In this document: positions 35,629 to 45,053 of the stretch, in pieces
How the letters are laid out: the number at the start of each line of letters is the position of its first letter
Numbering within the stretch: position 1 is the first letter of the stretch
DNA from: DSNY01 sp964539745
GTDB lineage: Bacteria > Pseudomonadota > Gammaproteobacteria > Burkholderiales > Burkholderiaceae_F
DNA length: 64,000 nt
Assembly: GCA_964539745.1 (NCBI GenBank)
Contig: CAZIJU010000002.1
Coordinates: forward strand, 62,001-126,000
Reading direction: 5' to 3'
Program-made: the position numbers and the translations under genes
Notes under the pieces: generated by a model
Databases searched by the model: none
What the model was told of the DNA's origin: nothing
Seen by the model: the letters and a program-made list of their open reading frames with translations, nothing else

Positions 35629-36398
35629 AGCACGCCTCCGATCAGGTAGGCGTTGGCGGCGACCATCAGCCACATGATGTCGACGAAGTGCCAGTACAAA
35701 CTCGTGCCGCGAAACAGCGTGGTGCGTTCGCGCGTCATCAGGCCGCGCGCGACGACCCAGAACAGCACGACCTGGATCAGCAGCCCGACGAGGACGTGCG
35801 AGGTGTGCACGCCGGTCAGGCCGTAGAACGTCGTGGCGTAACTGTTCGCGCCGACGCGAAAGCCGGCGGACGCCAAGTGCGCCCATTCGTTCATGTGCAG
35901 GACGACGAACAGGCCGCCCAGCACGAAAGTCGCCGCGAGCCACGCGAGCGACGGCCCTCGCTCGCCGCGTTCGAACGCGCGTTCGGCCAAGATGATCGTC
36001 GCGCTGGACGCCCACAGAATCAGCGTCAGCCACAGCGCGAGCGACAGATCGAGACCTTCGGGAACGAAACCCGCCCACCGATCCGCCTGGCCGATGCGGT
36101 AGGCCCAGAACGCGGCGAACATCGTGCCGAAGATGATGACCTCCGACACGATGAAGGCGACCACCGCGACCGGCCCGAGGCCCTCCTCCTTGCCCTCGGT
36201 GAAAAACTCGTGCGCCCATCCCGCCACACCGACGGCGAGAAGCGCGACGGTGATGCCCGCCAGCACGATCGTCGCGAGCGACAACTTCCACTGCGCGGCG
36301 GCGAGCAGCGTCAGCGCGGTGAGCAGCACGCCGGCGCCGGTGACGAGCGGCCAGCGGCTGGTTTCGTGATGAGCGGCGTGGGCGTGGGTCGAGTCCAT
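35625..36398 (-). CDS. coxC: Cytochrome c oxidase subunit III
   Basis: A 257-residue, seven-helix subunit III with His-rich head and family blocks WAHEFFTEGKEEGLG, SEVIIFGTMFAAFWAYR, GLTGVHTSHVLVGL and YWHFVDIMWL. It stabilises the oxidase. Gene order here (III before SCO, II, I) is unusual. ATG 36398 is preferred over a longer frame start; the binding site is weak. Confidence 0.9.
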   Translation of the reverse strand: MDSTHAHAAHHETSRWPLVTGAGVLLTALTLLAAAQWKLSLATIVLAGITVALLAVGVAGWAHEFFTEGKEEGLGPVAVVAFIVSEVIIFGTMFAAFWAYRIGQADRWAGFVPEGLDLSLALWLTLILWASSATIILAERAFERGERGPSLAWLAATFVLGGLFVVLHMNEWAHLASAGFRVGANSYATTFYGLTGVHTSHVLVGLLIQVVLFWVVARGLMTRERTTLFRGTSLYWHFVDIMWLMVAANAYLIGGVL

Positions 36399-36420
36399 CC
36401 GGGGTTCTCGGAGCGGGCAG

Positions 36421-37143
36421 TCAGAAGGGAAAGCGGGCGGCGCTCGCAAGGGTCACGAGCGCCACACCTGCGGCGGCGATCAGATGCCAGCGCTCGGCGA
36501 CGGCCATGGCGCGGGTGGGCGCCGGCGCCGCCGCCCGGAACGCGCGCATCAGCAAGCCGAGCAGCAGGGCCATGCCGAACAACGCATACCCCGCATGCGC
36601 GGACGTCAGCACCAGATAGGCGAGCGTGTCGCTTTCGAGGGGCGCGCCGGAGGCGAGCAGATCGCGCCAGGAGCGAGCGAGCACGTGCAGATAGCCGGCC
36701 GCTGCGAGCAGCGCGGCGAGCAGCCAGAACGGAAGCTGCTCGAAGCGGGCGCCGAGCGTGGCACGCCGCGCCGCTTCGACGGCGACGGCGACGGCGCCGA
36801 GCAGACCGATGGCGAACAGCGCAAGCGGCGCAGGCAACGGCGTCGTGGCGCCGTAACGGAAGTCGTACACGCACAGCGCGGTGGCGAAGGCGAGCGCTTC
36901 GATCGCGCCGCGGGCGCGGCGACCGGCGCCGGCCGCGGCGGCGGCGAGCGGCAGACCCGCGCCGATGCACAGCCCGGCGAGGAGTGGGCGCCCGGAGTCC
37001 ACTGCGAGCGCCCCGGCGAACCACAGTGCGGCGAAGGCGATCGCGCAGCGTGCGCACGTCGCGCCCGCCGTCCGGGCGATTGCCGCGTGCCGGACGGCCC
37101 TCGCGTGCCGCAGCGAGGCCAAACCACCGAGCGAGACCGACAT
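36421..37143 (-). CDS. Polytopic membrane protein heading the cox operon
   Basis: A 240-residue protein with about seven hydrophobic helices and scattered His (GYLHVLARSW, TSAHAGYALFGMALLLGLL, AERWHLIAAAG). The layout is reminiscent of subunit III/NorE-like proteins, but I cannot assign it. AGAGGGAT precedes ATG 37143. It is 22 bases upstream of coxC and 87 bases downstream of an FNR-like box, so it is the first gene of the oxidase operon. Confidence 0.65.
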   Translation of the reverse strand: MSVSLGGLASLRHARAVRHAAIARTAGATCARCAIAFAALWFAGALAVDSGRPLLAGLCIGAGLPLAAAAAGAGRRARGAIEALAFATALCVYDFRYGATTPLPAPLALFAIGLLGAVAVAVEAARRATLGARFEQLPFWLLAALLAAAGYLHVLARSWRDLLASGAPLESDTLAYLVLTSAHAGYALFGMALLLGLLMRAFRAAAPAPTRAMAVAERWHLIAAAGVALVTLASAARFPF

Positions 37144-37223
37144 CGATCCCTCTGCAGTCGAACCGCAACGGGCGGAGGATTCCGAAACGCCGCGCCGCAA
37201 CACAATCGCAGCGCGCGCGTTTG

Positions 37224-37237
37224 GTGATCTGCGTCAA
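37224..37237 (-). promoter_or_regulatory. FNR/Dnr-like box before the cox operon
   Basis: GTGAT-CTGC-GTCAA read on the plus strand is near-symmetric with each half 4/5 to consensus. It lies between the fnr stop and the first cox-operon gene, 87 bases from its start. Activation or repression cannot be told from sequence. Confidence 0.45.
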
Positions 37238-38082
37238 CGATCGGCGGCGGCCGGCAATTCGGCCAGACGCTCCAACTCGAACAAGTCCCGGATGCGGACG
37301 TGCTTGCGTGCGAAGGAGACCAGCCCGCGCCGCTGAAAGTCCGTGCACAGGCGGCTCACGGTTTCCTTCGTCAGCCCGAGATACGACCCGATATCGGAGC
37401 GCGACATCGGCAGCCGGAACTCGGCGGCCGCGAACCCGCGGCGCGCGAAATGCGCCGAAAGGTTCACGAGAAAGGCGGCGAGCCTGCCGGCAGCACTGGT
37501 GCGACAGTGCAGCCGGTGCAGCAGCATGTCCCGGCGGATCTGCCAGCTCATCAGACGCACGAGCTGCTGCTGCACGCTCGTGATGACGCTGCCCAGCGCC
37601 TCGAGCTGGTCGAACGGCAGCTCGCAAAGGCTCGTCGTCTCGAGCGCACGCGCGCCGTACTGGTAAAAGCCGGTGCCGACCGCGTCGAGGGCGAGCAAAT
37701 CGCCGGGCAGGTGAAAGGCGATCACCAGGGGCGTCTTGCCCTCGACCGGCAAGAAAGACTTGATCGCGCCGGACTTGACCGCGTAGACGGCGTGGAAGCG
37801 GTCACCCTGGCGAAACAGCAGCTCGCCGCGCCGGAGGAGGCGCCGGCGCTTGACCACGCGCTCCAGCAGATTGAGGTCAGCTTCGCCCATGTGCGCCGGC
37901 AGACACAACGCGAACATCGCGCAGTGCCGGCATGCTGCCTCGGGCTGGTGCAGTTCGGCCGCGCCGCGCGGTCGGCCATGCGCGAGCGCATTCGGCCGAG
38001 CGTCGGCCGCGCGACGCACCGCGGCGCCAGAGACGGTTGCCTTTGGCGACGGATCCCGCTGCGCCGTCGTGCGATCGTTCAT
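37234..38082 (-). CDS. fnr: FNR-type oxygen-sensing regulator
   Basis: 282 residues. The N-terminal cysteines Cys51, Cys54 and Cys60 (C-x2-C-x5-C) and the central Cys153 match the four [4Fe-4S] ligands of FNR. An effector-like beta-roll and a C-terminal helix-turn-helix (SRSDIGSYLGLTKETVSRLC, typical FNR recognition sequence) follow. It senses O2 and controls anaerobic respiration. The first ~45 residues are longer than in E. coli and the ATG at 38082 has no clear binding site, so the true start may be later. It lies upstream of the cox operon. Confidence 0.92.
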   Translation of the reverse strand: MNDRTTAQRDPSPKATVSGAAVRRAADARPNALAHGRPRGAAELHQPEAACRHCAMFALCLPAHMGEADLNLLERVVKRRRLLRRGELLFRQGDRFHAVYAVKSGAIKSFLPVEGKTPLVIAFHLPGDLLALDAVGTGFYQYGARALETTSLCELPFDQLEALGSVITSVQQQLVRLMSWQIRRDMLLHRLHCRTSAAGRLAAFLVNLSAHFARRGFAAAEFRLPMSRSDIGSYLGLTKETVSRLCTDFQRRGLVSFARKHVRIRDLFELERLAELPAAADR

Positions 38083-38348
38083 CAGTAGGCCGTGCGGTTC
38101 GACCCGTGTACTCCGTCGGTCCGAAATGTGGCCTGCGCGGTTCGGCGCTTCAGCGCCGCCATACAGTGATGACTCGGCGTCGGAGGCAGCCCCAGCCGCG
38201 ACACTTCGCGGACGGCAAGCATAAGCTGCGATCCACCGCCGGGCCAAGGTTCGGTCGCAACGACGACGCGAGCCGGCCTGATCGCGCGCCGCTGCCGTCG
38301 TTGCGGAACGAGTCGCGCGCAGCGGCACGCGGTACCGGCCGCCTCGCC

Positions 38349-38765
38349 TTACGCCGCCGGCCGTCGCCGCAACAACCAGGCCGCCGCCAAAGTGATCGCG
38401 ACCCACACGCTCGCGCGCAATCCGAGCGCATACACGGTGCGCGTCTGATAGGAGCCGCCCGCGGCGACGTACAGGCCGAAGGCCGCGAACACCGCGGCCG
38501 TGGCCACTGCCAGCGCCAGCGCGAACGCGACCGACCAGCGCCGCGCCAGCGCCAGACCGAACGCAGCGCCGACATCGCCGAATCCCGCGAAGAAGTTGAA
38601 CCAGACGACGAAGGGCGCGGTTGCTTCGGGATCGCCGCTTGCGGACGGCGCGAACAGCATCCGGCCCTCCGCCAGGATCGTCGCGACACCGAACAGCGCC
38701 GCGAACAGTGCTACGCCGCGCAGCGCCCAGCGCGCCGGCCGATCCAGTGCGACGACTCCGCTCAT
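38349..38765 (-). CDS. Four-helix membrane protein, unknown
   Basis: A 138-residue protein with four hydrophobic segments (RWALRGVALFAALFGVATIL, FVVWFNFFAGFGDVGAAFGL, ALAVATAAVFAAFGLYVAA, VWVAITLAAAWLLRRR). No family recognised. It is transcribed away from the cytochrome b-reductase gene and sits between it and fnr; the 38083-38348 spacer shows nothing else. Confidence 0.6.
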   Translation of the reverse strand: MSGVVALDRPARWALRGVALFAALFGVATILAEGRMLFAPSASGDPEATAPFVVWFNFFAGFGDVGAAFGLALARRWSVAFALALAVATAAVFAAFGLYVAAGGSYQTRTVYALGLRASVWVAITLAAAWLLRRRPAA

Positions 38766-38836
38766 GCGCTTTCGTTCGGTCGCTGCGGTCGAAACGCAGC
38801 GTCGCGCAGGCTAGCGCGTCACACACGTCGCGCGAT

Positions 38837-38850
38837 CTGATGCGAGTCAA
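38837..38850 (+). promoter_or_regulatory. FNR/Dnr-like box before cytochrome b-reductase gene
   Basis: CTGAT-GCGA-GTCAA, each half 4/5 to TTGAT/ATCAA, centred 42.5 bases before the ATG at 38886. As with the box at 27280, a -41.5 position would give an almost leaderless transcript. Confidence 0.5.
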
Positions 38851-38885
38851 GGAAGCGCAGGGGCGTGCGTTGCTATGGTCGCCCG

Positions 38886-40832
38886 ATGCTGCATGCCATC
38901 CACGCTGCCGGACAGCGCGTCTTCCTTGGGCTCGACCGGGTTTTCAACCGCGTCTTCGGCGAAGCGCTGAATCCGCTTTACTACCTGGGCGCGATCAGCT
39001 ACTTCATGTTCTGGGTCGTGCTGGTCAGCGGCTTCTATGTCTACGTCTTCTACGACACCGGCGTCGATACGACCTACGCGTCGGTCGAGCGGCTGACGCA
39101 CGCGCAGTGGTACGCGGGCGGCGTGATGCGCAGCCTGCACCGCTACGCGTCCGACGCGATGGTGCTGACGATGGTGCTGCATCTCGCGCGCCATTTCGTG
39201 TTCGACCGCTATCGCGGCTTCCGCGCGTTCTCGTGGATCACCGGCGTGATCGTGCTGTGGCTCGCGATGGCCTCCGGCGTCAACGGTTACATGCTGCCGT
39301 GGGACCGGCTGGCGCAGTACGTCGTCGTGACCACTGCAGAATGGTTCGACGCGCTGCCGGTATTTCGCGGCACGCTGGTGCGCAACTTCATCCTGCCGGA
39401 AGCAATCAGCGACCGCTTCTTCTCGCTGCTGTCGTTCCTGCATATCGGCATTCCGCTCGCGGTGCTCGCCGGGCTGTGGATCCACACGCAGCGCGTGCCG
39501 CGGGCGCGGACGAATCCGCCGAAGCCGCTCGCGCTCGGCCTGCTGGCGATGCTGCTCGTGCTGTCGGCGCTCAAGCCCGCCGTCAGCCAGGGACCGGCCG
39601 ACTTCGCGACGCTGCCGGCGACGATCGACCTCGACAGCTTCTACCTGATCGCCTATCCGCTCGTCACCGACGGCGCGGCGCTGACGCTGTGGGCGCTGGC
39701 CGCCGGCGCCACGCTGTTGTTCCTGCTGCTGCCGTGGCTGCCGCCGGTGCGTCGTGGCGCCACGCGCGCGTGGAACATGACGATCCATCCGGGCCGCCGC
39801 AGCGTGCCGGTGCGCGCGGGCGAGACGCTGCTCGACGCCGGGCTGCGCGCGCAGGTCGCGCTGCCGTTCGAGTGCCGCTCGGGCGGCTGCGGCGTGTGCC
39901 GCGCGACGGTGCTCGCGGGCGAAGTCGATCCAGGCGTCTACCAGAAGTCGGCGCTGCCCGACGAGGCGCGCGCTCGCGGTGCCGTGCTGCTGTGCTGCGC
40001 GGTCCCGCTGTCGGATGTCGAGATCGAACTGGAGGAGGGTGCCGCGCTTCGCGAAAGCGCGGTGCCGGTGTACGAAGCGAGGGTTTCGCGTCTGCAGCGG
40101 CTCGCGCCCGACGTGATGCTGCTCGAGCTGGCGCTACCCGCCGGGCAAACGATCGAGTACGAGGCGGGCCAGTATCTGAACATCCTGCTCGAAGACGGCG
40201 CGCGCCGCAGCTACTCGTTCACTGCGCCTTCGGGCGCGACCGACCGCATCGAACTGCACGTGCGGCGCGTGCCCGGCGGGCGTTTCACGACGCGCGTGTT
40301 CGAGTCGATGAAGGTCGGCGACACGCTGCGCTTCGAAGGACCGCTCGGCGAGTTTGTGCTGCGCGAACCGAGCGAGCGGCCCCTGATCTTCGTCGCCGGC
40401 GCGACCGGCTTCGCGCCGGTGAAGAGCCTGCTCGAGCAGGCGTTCCGCATGGGAATCACGCGGCCCATGTATTTGTACTGGGGCGTGCGCAAGCGGCGCG
40501 ACTTCTACCTGTTCGAACTGCCGCAGCGCTGGGCCGAGCAGCATCCGAATTTCCGCTTCGTCCCGGTGCTGTCGGAGCCGGGGCCGGACGACGGATGGAC
40601 CGGCCGTACCGGCTTCGTCCACGAGGCGATTCTGGCGGACTTTCCGGACCTGTCGGGCGCGAGCGTCTACGCGTGCGGCTCGCTCAACATGGTCGCTGCG
40701 GCGGTGCCCGAGTTCATCGCGCACGGGCTCGACGAATCGCAGTGCTTTTCCGACGCGTTCACGCCGCAGGGCGGCGCGTCGGCGCCCGCGGCCGCACCGG
40801 TGGCCGCGCGGCCGCAACCGGCAGGCCCATAA
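38886..40832 (+). CDS. Cytochrome b fused to [2Fe-2S]/FAD NAD(P)H reductase
   Basis: A 648-residue fusion. The N-terminal ~310 residues are a cytochrome b6-like membrane domain with two H-x13-H heme pairs (SLHRYASDAM...LHLARHF and FLHIGIPLA...WIHTQR), paralogous to the one at 25516-27243. A plant-type [2Fe-2S] domain follows (FECRSGGCGVCRATV plus a later Cys). Then come FAD-binding (RRSYSFTAPSG) and NAD(P)H-binding (IFVAGATGFAPVKSLLEQA, YACGSLNMV) domains of the ferredoxin-reductase family. It would carry electrons from NAD(P)H through b hemes to quinone or to a respiratory enzyme. GTG 38865 is an upstream alternative start. Confidence 0.9.
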   Translation: MLHAIHAAGQRVFLGLDRVFNRVFGEALNPLYYLGAISYFMFWVVLVSGFYVYVFYDTGVDTTYASVERLTHAQWYAGGVMRSLHRYASDAMVLTMVLHLARHFVFDRYRGFRAFSWITGVIVLWLAMASGVNGYMLPWDRLAQYVVVTTAEWFDALPVFRGTLVRNFILPEAISDRFFSLLSFLHIGIPLAVLAGLWIHTQRVPRARTNPPKPLALGLLAMLLVLSALKPAVSQGPADFATLPATIDLDSFYLIAYPLVTDGAALTLWALAAGATLLFLLLPWLPPVRRGATRAWNMTIHPGRRSVPVRAGETLLDAGLRAQVALPFECRSGGCGVCRATVLAGEVDPGVYQKSALPDEARARGAVLLCCAVPLSDVEIELEEGAALRESAVPVYEARVSRLQRLAPDVMLLELALPAGQTIEYEAGQYLNILLEDGARRSYSFTAPSGATDRIELHVRRVPGGRFTTRVFESMKVGDTLRFEGPLGEFVLREPSERPLIFVAGATGFAPVKSLLEQAFRMGITRPMYLYWGVRKRRDFYLFELPQRWAEQHPNFRFVPVLSEPGPDDGWTGRTGFVHEAILADFPDLSGASVYACGSLNMVAAAVPEFIAHGLDESQCFSDAFTPQGGASAPAAAPVAARPQPAGP

Positions 40833-40851
40833 CCCGCGAGGCGCGTCGACG

Positions 40852-41628
40852 ATGGGGACGACGCTGCACTACGACGCGGACGCGGCGGCGCAACTCGTCG
40901 CGATCTATCTGACCCCCGACATGGTCGCGCAGCGCGCGGCCGTGCTGCGCGCGCTCGTGCCCAATGCGGGCGACCGCGTGCTCGACGTCGGCTCGGGCCC
41001 CGGTCTGCTGGCCGCAGCCATTGCCGAACGCGTCGGCGCGGCAGGACGAGTGCTCGGCGTCGACATCAGCGAACCGCTGCTCGCCTACGCCCGCATGCAC
41101 TTCGCCACGCTGCCGTCACTGCGCTTCGTCCGGGCCGACGCGGCGCGGCTGCCGTGCGCCGACGCGTCGTTCGACACCGTCGTCTGCACGCAGGTGCTCG
41201 AGTACCTGCCCGACGTCGACGCGGCGCTGGCCGAGTTCGCGCGCGTGCTGCGGCCGGGCGGGCAACTGCTCGCGATCGACACCGACTGGGACTCGCTCGT
41301 CTGGGCGAGCGGCGATGCCGCGCGCATGGCGCGCGTGCTCGCGCTGTGGGACCTGCACTTGCCCGATCCGAACCTGCCGCGCACGCTCGGCCGGCGGCTC
41401 GAGCGCGCCGGCTTCGAGCGCGTGTGCGTGCGCGTCGTGCCGCTGCTCAACCCCGCTTTCGATCCCGACACGTACAGCAATCGGCTGATCGATCTGATCG
41501 CGTCGTTCGCGGCGAGCCGCGGCGCTGACGCGTCCGAGATCGACGCGTGGGCGCGCGAACTGCGCACGCGCGACGACTACTTCTTCAGCCTGAACCGCTA
41601 CCTGTTCTTCGCCGTGCGTACTCGCTGA
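40852..41628 (+). CDS. Class I SAM-dependent methyltransferase
   Basis: A 258-residue methyltransferase of the UbiE/Methyltransf_11 type. Motif I is VLDVGSGPGLLAAAI, the acidic loop GVDISEPLLAYA, and motif IV/post-I SFDTVVCTQVLEYLPD, followed by LRPGGQLLAIDTDWD. The substrate is unknown; small-molecule or quinone-like is possible. It starts 19 bases after the cytochrome b-reductase fusion and is probably co-transcribed with it. Confidence 0.85.
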   Translation: MGTTLHYDADAAAQLVAIYLTPDMVAQRAAVLRALVPNAGDRVLDVGSGPGLLAAAIAERVGAAGRVLGVDISEPLLAYARMHFATLPSLRFVRADAARLPCADASFDTVVCTQVLEYLPDVDAALAEFARVLRPGGQLLAIDTDWDSLVWASGDAARMARVLALWDLHLPDPNLPRTLGRRLERAGFERVCVRVVPLLNPAFDPDTYSNRLIDLIASFAASRGADASEIDAWARELRTRDDYFFSLNRYLFFAVRTR

Positions 41629-41846
41629 GGCGAGTGCGGCCGCCGTCCGATGTCGTACAGCACTCAGCCCCGCATGCCGCAGTACGAGCGAGGCGATGCC
41701 GTCGCGTCGCGGCGGAACACCATTGCGCGGAGCCCTTCGGGCGCGCCGGTTGCCGAAGCGCGCAGGGACTTCGTGCGTTGCGGCGGCCGACGCGCAGCGC
41801 TGCTAACCTGCCTTTGCGTTGTCATCCCACTTGCGCGAAACGATCC

Positions 41847-44800
41847 GTGAGCGCTCGTTCGCCGGCTCCCGCCAAGCTGACACGACCGAAGCTTTACGAC
41901 GCGGTCGCGCGGCCGCGGCTGTTCTCGCTCCTGGACGAGGCGGCGAAACGGCCGATCGTATGGGTCAGCGCGCCGCCGGGGGCCGGCAAGACGACGCTCG
42001 TCGCCGGCTACCTCGAAGAACGCGGACTTCGACACATCTGGTACCAGGTCGATGTCGGCGACTCCGACCCCGCGACCTTCGTGCACTACATGCGCACGGC
42101 CGCCCTGCAGGTCGCGCGCAGGAACGCGGTGCTGCCGCTGTTTCCGCCCGTGCCGGAGCAGGACCTGTCCCGCTTTGCCCGTGCGTTCTTCCGCGACCTC
42201 TTCGGCCTGCTGCCCCATCCGTGCGCGGTGGTCTTCGACAATTTCCAGGAGGCACGCCCCGTTCGCGAACACCGCGCCGCGTTGGTGCATGGCTTGGAGG
42301 AGATTCCCGACGGCGTCACCGTGTTCATCGTCTCGCGCAGCGATCCGCCGCCCGAGTTCGCGCGGCTCGTCGCGAGCCGGCGCATCGGCCGGATCGACGG
42401 GGCGGCACTGCGTTGTACGCCCGACGAAGCTGACGCGATCCTCGGCGAGCGAACGCTCGATGAACGCGCCGTGCGGCGCATCCTGCGTCAGAGCGACGGC
42501 TGGGTCACGGCGTTGGTTCTGTTGCGCGAGCATCTGAGCCGGGAAGGCGCGACACTGGACGAGTCACTCGGCGAAGGCAAGGAGGCGATGTTCCAGTACT
42601 TCGCCGGCGAGATCTTCAACCGCGCGCGCCCGGAAAACCAGCGCATGCTGATGCTCACGGCGATCGCCCCGTCGATCGCGCCCGCCGAGGCGGTTGCGCT
42701 GACCGGCGACGAAGAGGCGCCGCGGCTGCTGGAGTACCTGTACCGGCGCCATCTGTTCGTCGACCGCCGGCGCGGCGAGCAGACGACCTACCAGTACCAC
42801 GCGCTGTTTCGCGAGTACCTGCGCGACGAGCTGCACAAGCGCCTGCCGCGCGAAGAGCAGCGGGCGGCGATGGTGCGGGCGGCGCAGGTGCTGGCCGCGC
42901 GCGGCGAGGCAGCCGACGCGCTCGAGCTGTATCGCGAGGCCGGCGAATGGAACGCGCTGCGCGCCATCGTCTGCGCCAACGCGCTGGACTGGGCGCGGCA
43001 GGGGCGCGGGCAGATGCTGTCGGACTGGATCGAGGCGCTGCCGCCGGAGTTGCGCGCGGCGGACCCCTGGCTCGAATACTGGTTCGGCCGCGCGTGGATC
43101 TTCGTGCAGCCGCAGCGCGGCCGGCCGGCGCTGGCGCGTGCGTTCGAGGCGTTCCGTGCCGCCGGCGATCTGCGCGGGCAGGCGCTTGCGCTCGGCACGA
43201 TCGTCACCGGCTACTACTACGAATGGGCCGACTTCCGTGCGCTCGACCGCTGGCTGCCCGAGTTCGACCGGCTGCTCGGCGAAGGTCAACCGGCCGCGCT
43301 CGATCGCGAGAGCGAACTGCGCGCACGCGCCGCTCAACTGATCGCGCTGCTGATCCGGCGTCCCGACGCCGGCGTGCTCGAACGCTGCGCTGCGCGGCTC
43401 GATGCGCTGATCGACGAGGAGCCGGACGTCAACGTACGCGTGATGGCGGCGTCGATTCTGCTGAACACGTACAACTGGACCAAGGGCAGCGCGGAGGGCG
43501 CCGGGCTGGTGGCGCGGATCGAGCCGGTCATCGCCGGAGCCGAGGTCGCACCGCTGATGCAGATCTGGTGGCGTACGCACCTGGCCGCGTGGCATTACAT
43601 CGCCGGGCGCTACGACGAAGCGAGCCGGGTCAGCGCGCAGGCGCGGGAGATCGCCAGACGCTACGGCCTCGAGGCCTACCTGTTCGAGATCGACCACGGG
43701 CAGGCCACCGCGCTGATCAGCAAGGGCGAGTACACGCAAGCACAGGCGCTTGTCGACGCGATGGAACGCCGGTTGTCGCCGCTGCATCGGATGCACTCGA
43801 TGTACCTGCACTACCTGCGTTCGCTGCTCGCGCAGCGGCTCGGCCGCTACGAGTCCGCGGTGCAGGAGGCCGAGCAGGCGCTCGCGCTGGCGCGCGCGAC
43901 GGGCGTGCCGACGCTGCAGTTGCCGCAGTTCCTGATGCGGCTGGCGCACAGCCGCAGTGCCGCCGGCGATCGCAGTGGCGCGGCGCAGGCGATGGACGAG
44001 GCGATCGCAATGGCAACCGGGGCCGATCGGGCGAGCTTCGAACGGCAGCGCGAGCTGCTGCAGATCGACGACGACATCGCGGCGGGGCGCACCGGGCAGG
44101 CGGCACAGCGGCTGGCGGCGGCGATCGCGGGCTACCGCGAGCGCGGCGAAGCCGTATTCCTTCGCCACCGCCCGGACGTGGCGGCGCGGCTGGCGGACTT
44201 CGCGCTCGCGCAGGGCATCGAGACGGATTTCGTGCGCGCTCTGATCGAGCGCAACTACCTGGCGCCGCCGCCCGGGGCGGGAAGCGCGTGGCCGTTCCGG
44301 TTGCGGGTGCATGTGTTGGGCCGGTTCGAGTTGTTGCGCGACGGCCAGCCGCTTCGCTTCGGCGGCAAGGCGCAGCAGCGCCCGTTGGATCTGCTCAAGT
44401 TGATCGTCGCGCTCGGCGGAAGGGACGTGGACAGCGCCTACGTGACGGCAGCGCTCTGGCCCGACGCCGACGGCGCGTCCGCCAGGACCTCGTTCGACAC
44501 GACCCTGTTTCGACTGCGCAAGCTGCTCGACGTCGAGCAGGCGATCACGCTCGCGGGAGGAAAACTTTCGCTCTCGCCGGCGCTCGTCTGGACCGACGTG
44601 CAGGCGCTCGAGGCGGCGCTCGACGCCGCGCAGCGCGTCGGCGAAGACGCGGGCGTGTCGCTGGCCGCGTCGGCCGCGCGCCTGATCGACGCCTATCCGG
44701 GCGCGCTGCTCGGCGACGACGAAGCCGCGTGGATCGCGCAGCCGCGCGATGCCTTGCGCGCGCGCTTCACGCGCGCGCTGATGCGCCTGGGCGAACTGCT

Positions 44801-45053
44801 CGAGCGCCGCGGCGACTGGGCCGGCGCCATCGACCTGTATCGCCGCGGGCTCGAGGCCGACAACCTTTCCGAATCCTTCTATCGCGGCTTGATGCGCGCT
44901 CTCGCCGCCCAAGGCGAGCAGGCGGAGGCGCTGAACGCGTATCGGCGCTGCCGCGAACTGCTTTCGATCGTTCTCGGCGTGAAACCCGGCGCCGAGACCG
45001 AGCGGCTGTATCGGCAGATCGCCGCCGGCGGAACCTCCGGCGGGCCGTTCTAG
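41847..45053 (+). CDS. Large STAND-ATPase regulator with winged-helix/BTAD end
   Basis: A 1068-residue signalling protein. Residues ~20-330 form a MalT-like NTPase with Walker A PPGAGKTT (43-50) and a Walker B-like VVFDNF. Residues ~330-810 are helical TPR-like repeats. From ~820 an OmpR-like winged helix (LGRFELLRDGQPLRFGGKAQ) and a BTAD-type repeat region close the protein. SARP/BTAD arrangements are best known from actinobacteria but occur in Proteobacteria as AfsR/MalT-like activators. GTG 41847 is the start by homology (KLTRPKLYDAVARPRLF). Inducer and targets are unknown; nearby respiratory genes are candidates. Confidence 0.85.
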   Translation: MSARSPAPAKLTRPKLYDAVARPRLFSLLDEAAKRPIVWVSAPPGAGKTTLVAGYLEERGLRHIWYQVDVGDSDPATFVHYMRTAALQVARRNAVLPLFPPVPEQDLSRFARAFFRDLFGLLPHPCAVVFDNFQEARPVREHRAALVHGLEEIPDGVTVFIVSRSDPPPEFARLVASRRIGRIDGAALRCTPDEADAILGERTLDERAVRRILRQSDGWVTALVLLREHLSREGATLDESLGEGKEAMFQYFAGEIFNRARPENQRMLMLTAIAPSIAPAEAVALTGDEEAPRLLEYLYRRHLFVDRRRGEQTTYQYHALFREYLRDELHKRLPREEQRAAMVRAAQVLAARGEAADALELYREAGEWNALRAIVCANALDWARQGRGQMLSDWIEALPPELRAADPWLEYWFGRAWIFVQPQRGRPALARAFEAFRAAGDLRGQALALGTIVTGYYYEWADFRALDRWLPEFDRLLGEGQPAALDRESELRARAAQLIALLIRRPDAGVLERCAARLDALIDEEPDVNVRVMAASILLNTYNWTKGSAEGAGLVARIEPVIAGAEVAPLMQIWWRTHLAAWHYIAGRYDEASRVSAQAREIARRYGLEAYLFEIDHGQATALISKGEYTQAQALVDAMERRLSPLHRMHSMYLHYLRSLLAQRLGRYESAVQEAEQALALARATGVPTLQLPQFLMRLAHSRSAAGDRSGAAQAMDEAIAMATGADRASFERQRELLQIDDDIAAGRTGQAAQRLAAAIAGYRERGEAVFLRHRPDVAARLADFALAQGIETDFVRALIERNYLAPPPGAGSAWPFRLRVHVLGRFELLRDGQPLRFGGKAQQRPLDLLKLIVALGGRDVDSAYVTAALWPDADGASARTSFDTTLFRLRKLLDVEQAITLAGGKLSLSPALVWTDVQALEAALDAAQRVGEDAGVSLAASAARLIDAYPGALLGDDEAAWIAQPRDALRARFTRALMRLGELLERRGDWAGAIDLYRRGLEADNLSESFYRGLMRALAAQGEQAEALNAYRRCRELLSIVLGVKPGAETERLYRQIAAGGTSGGPF

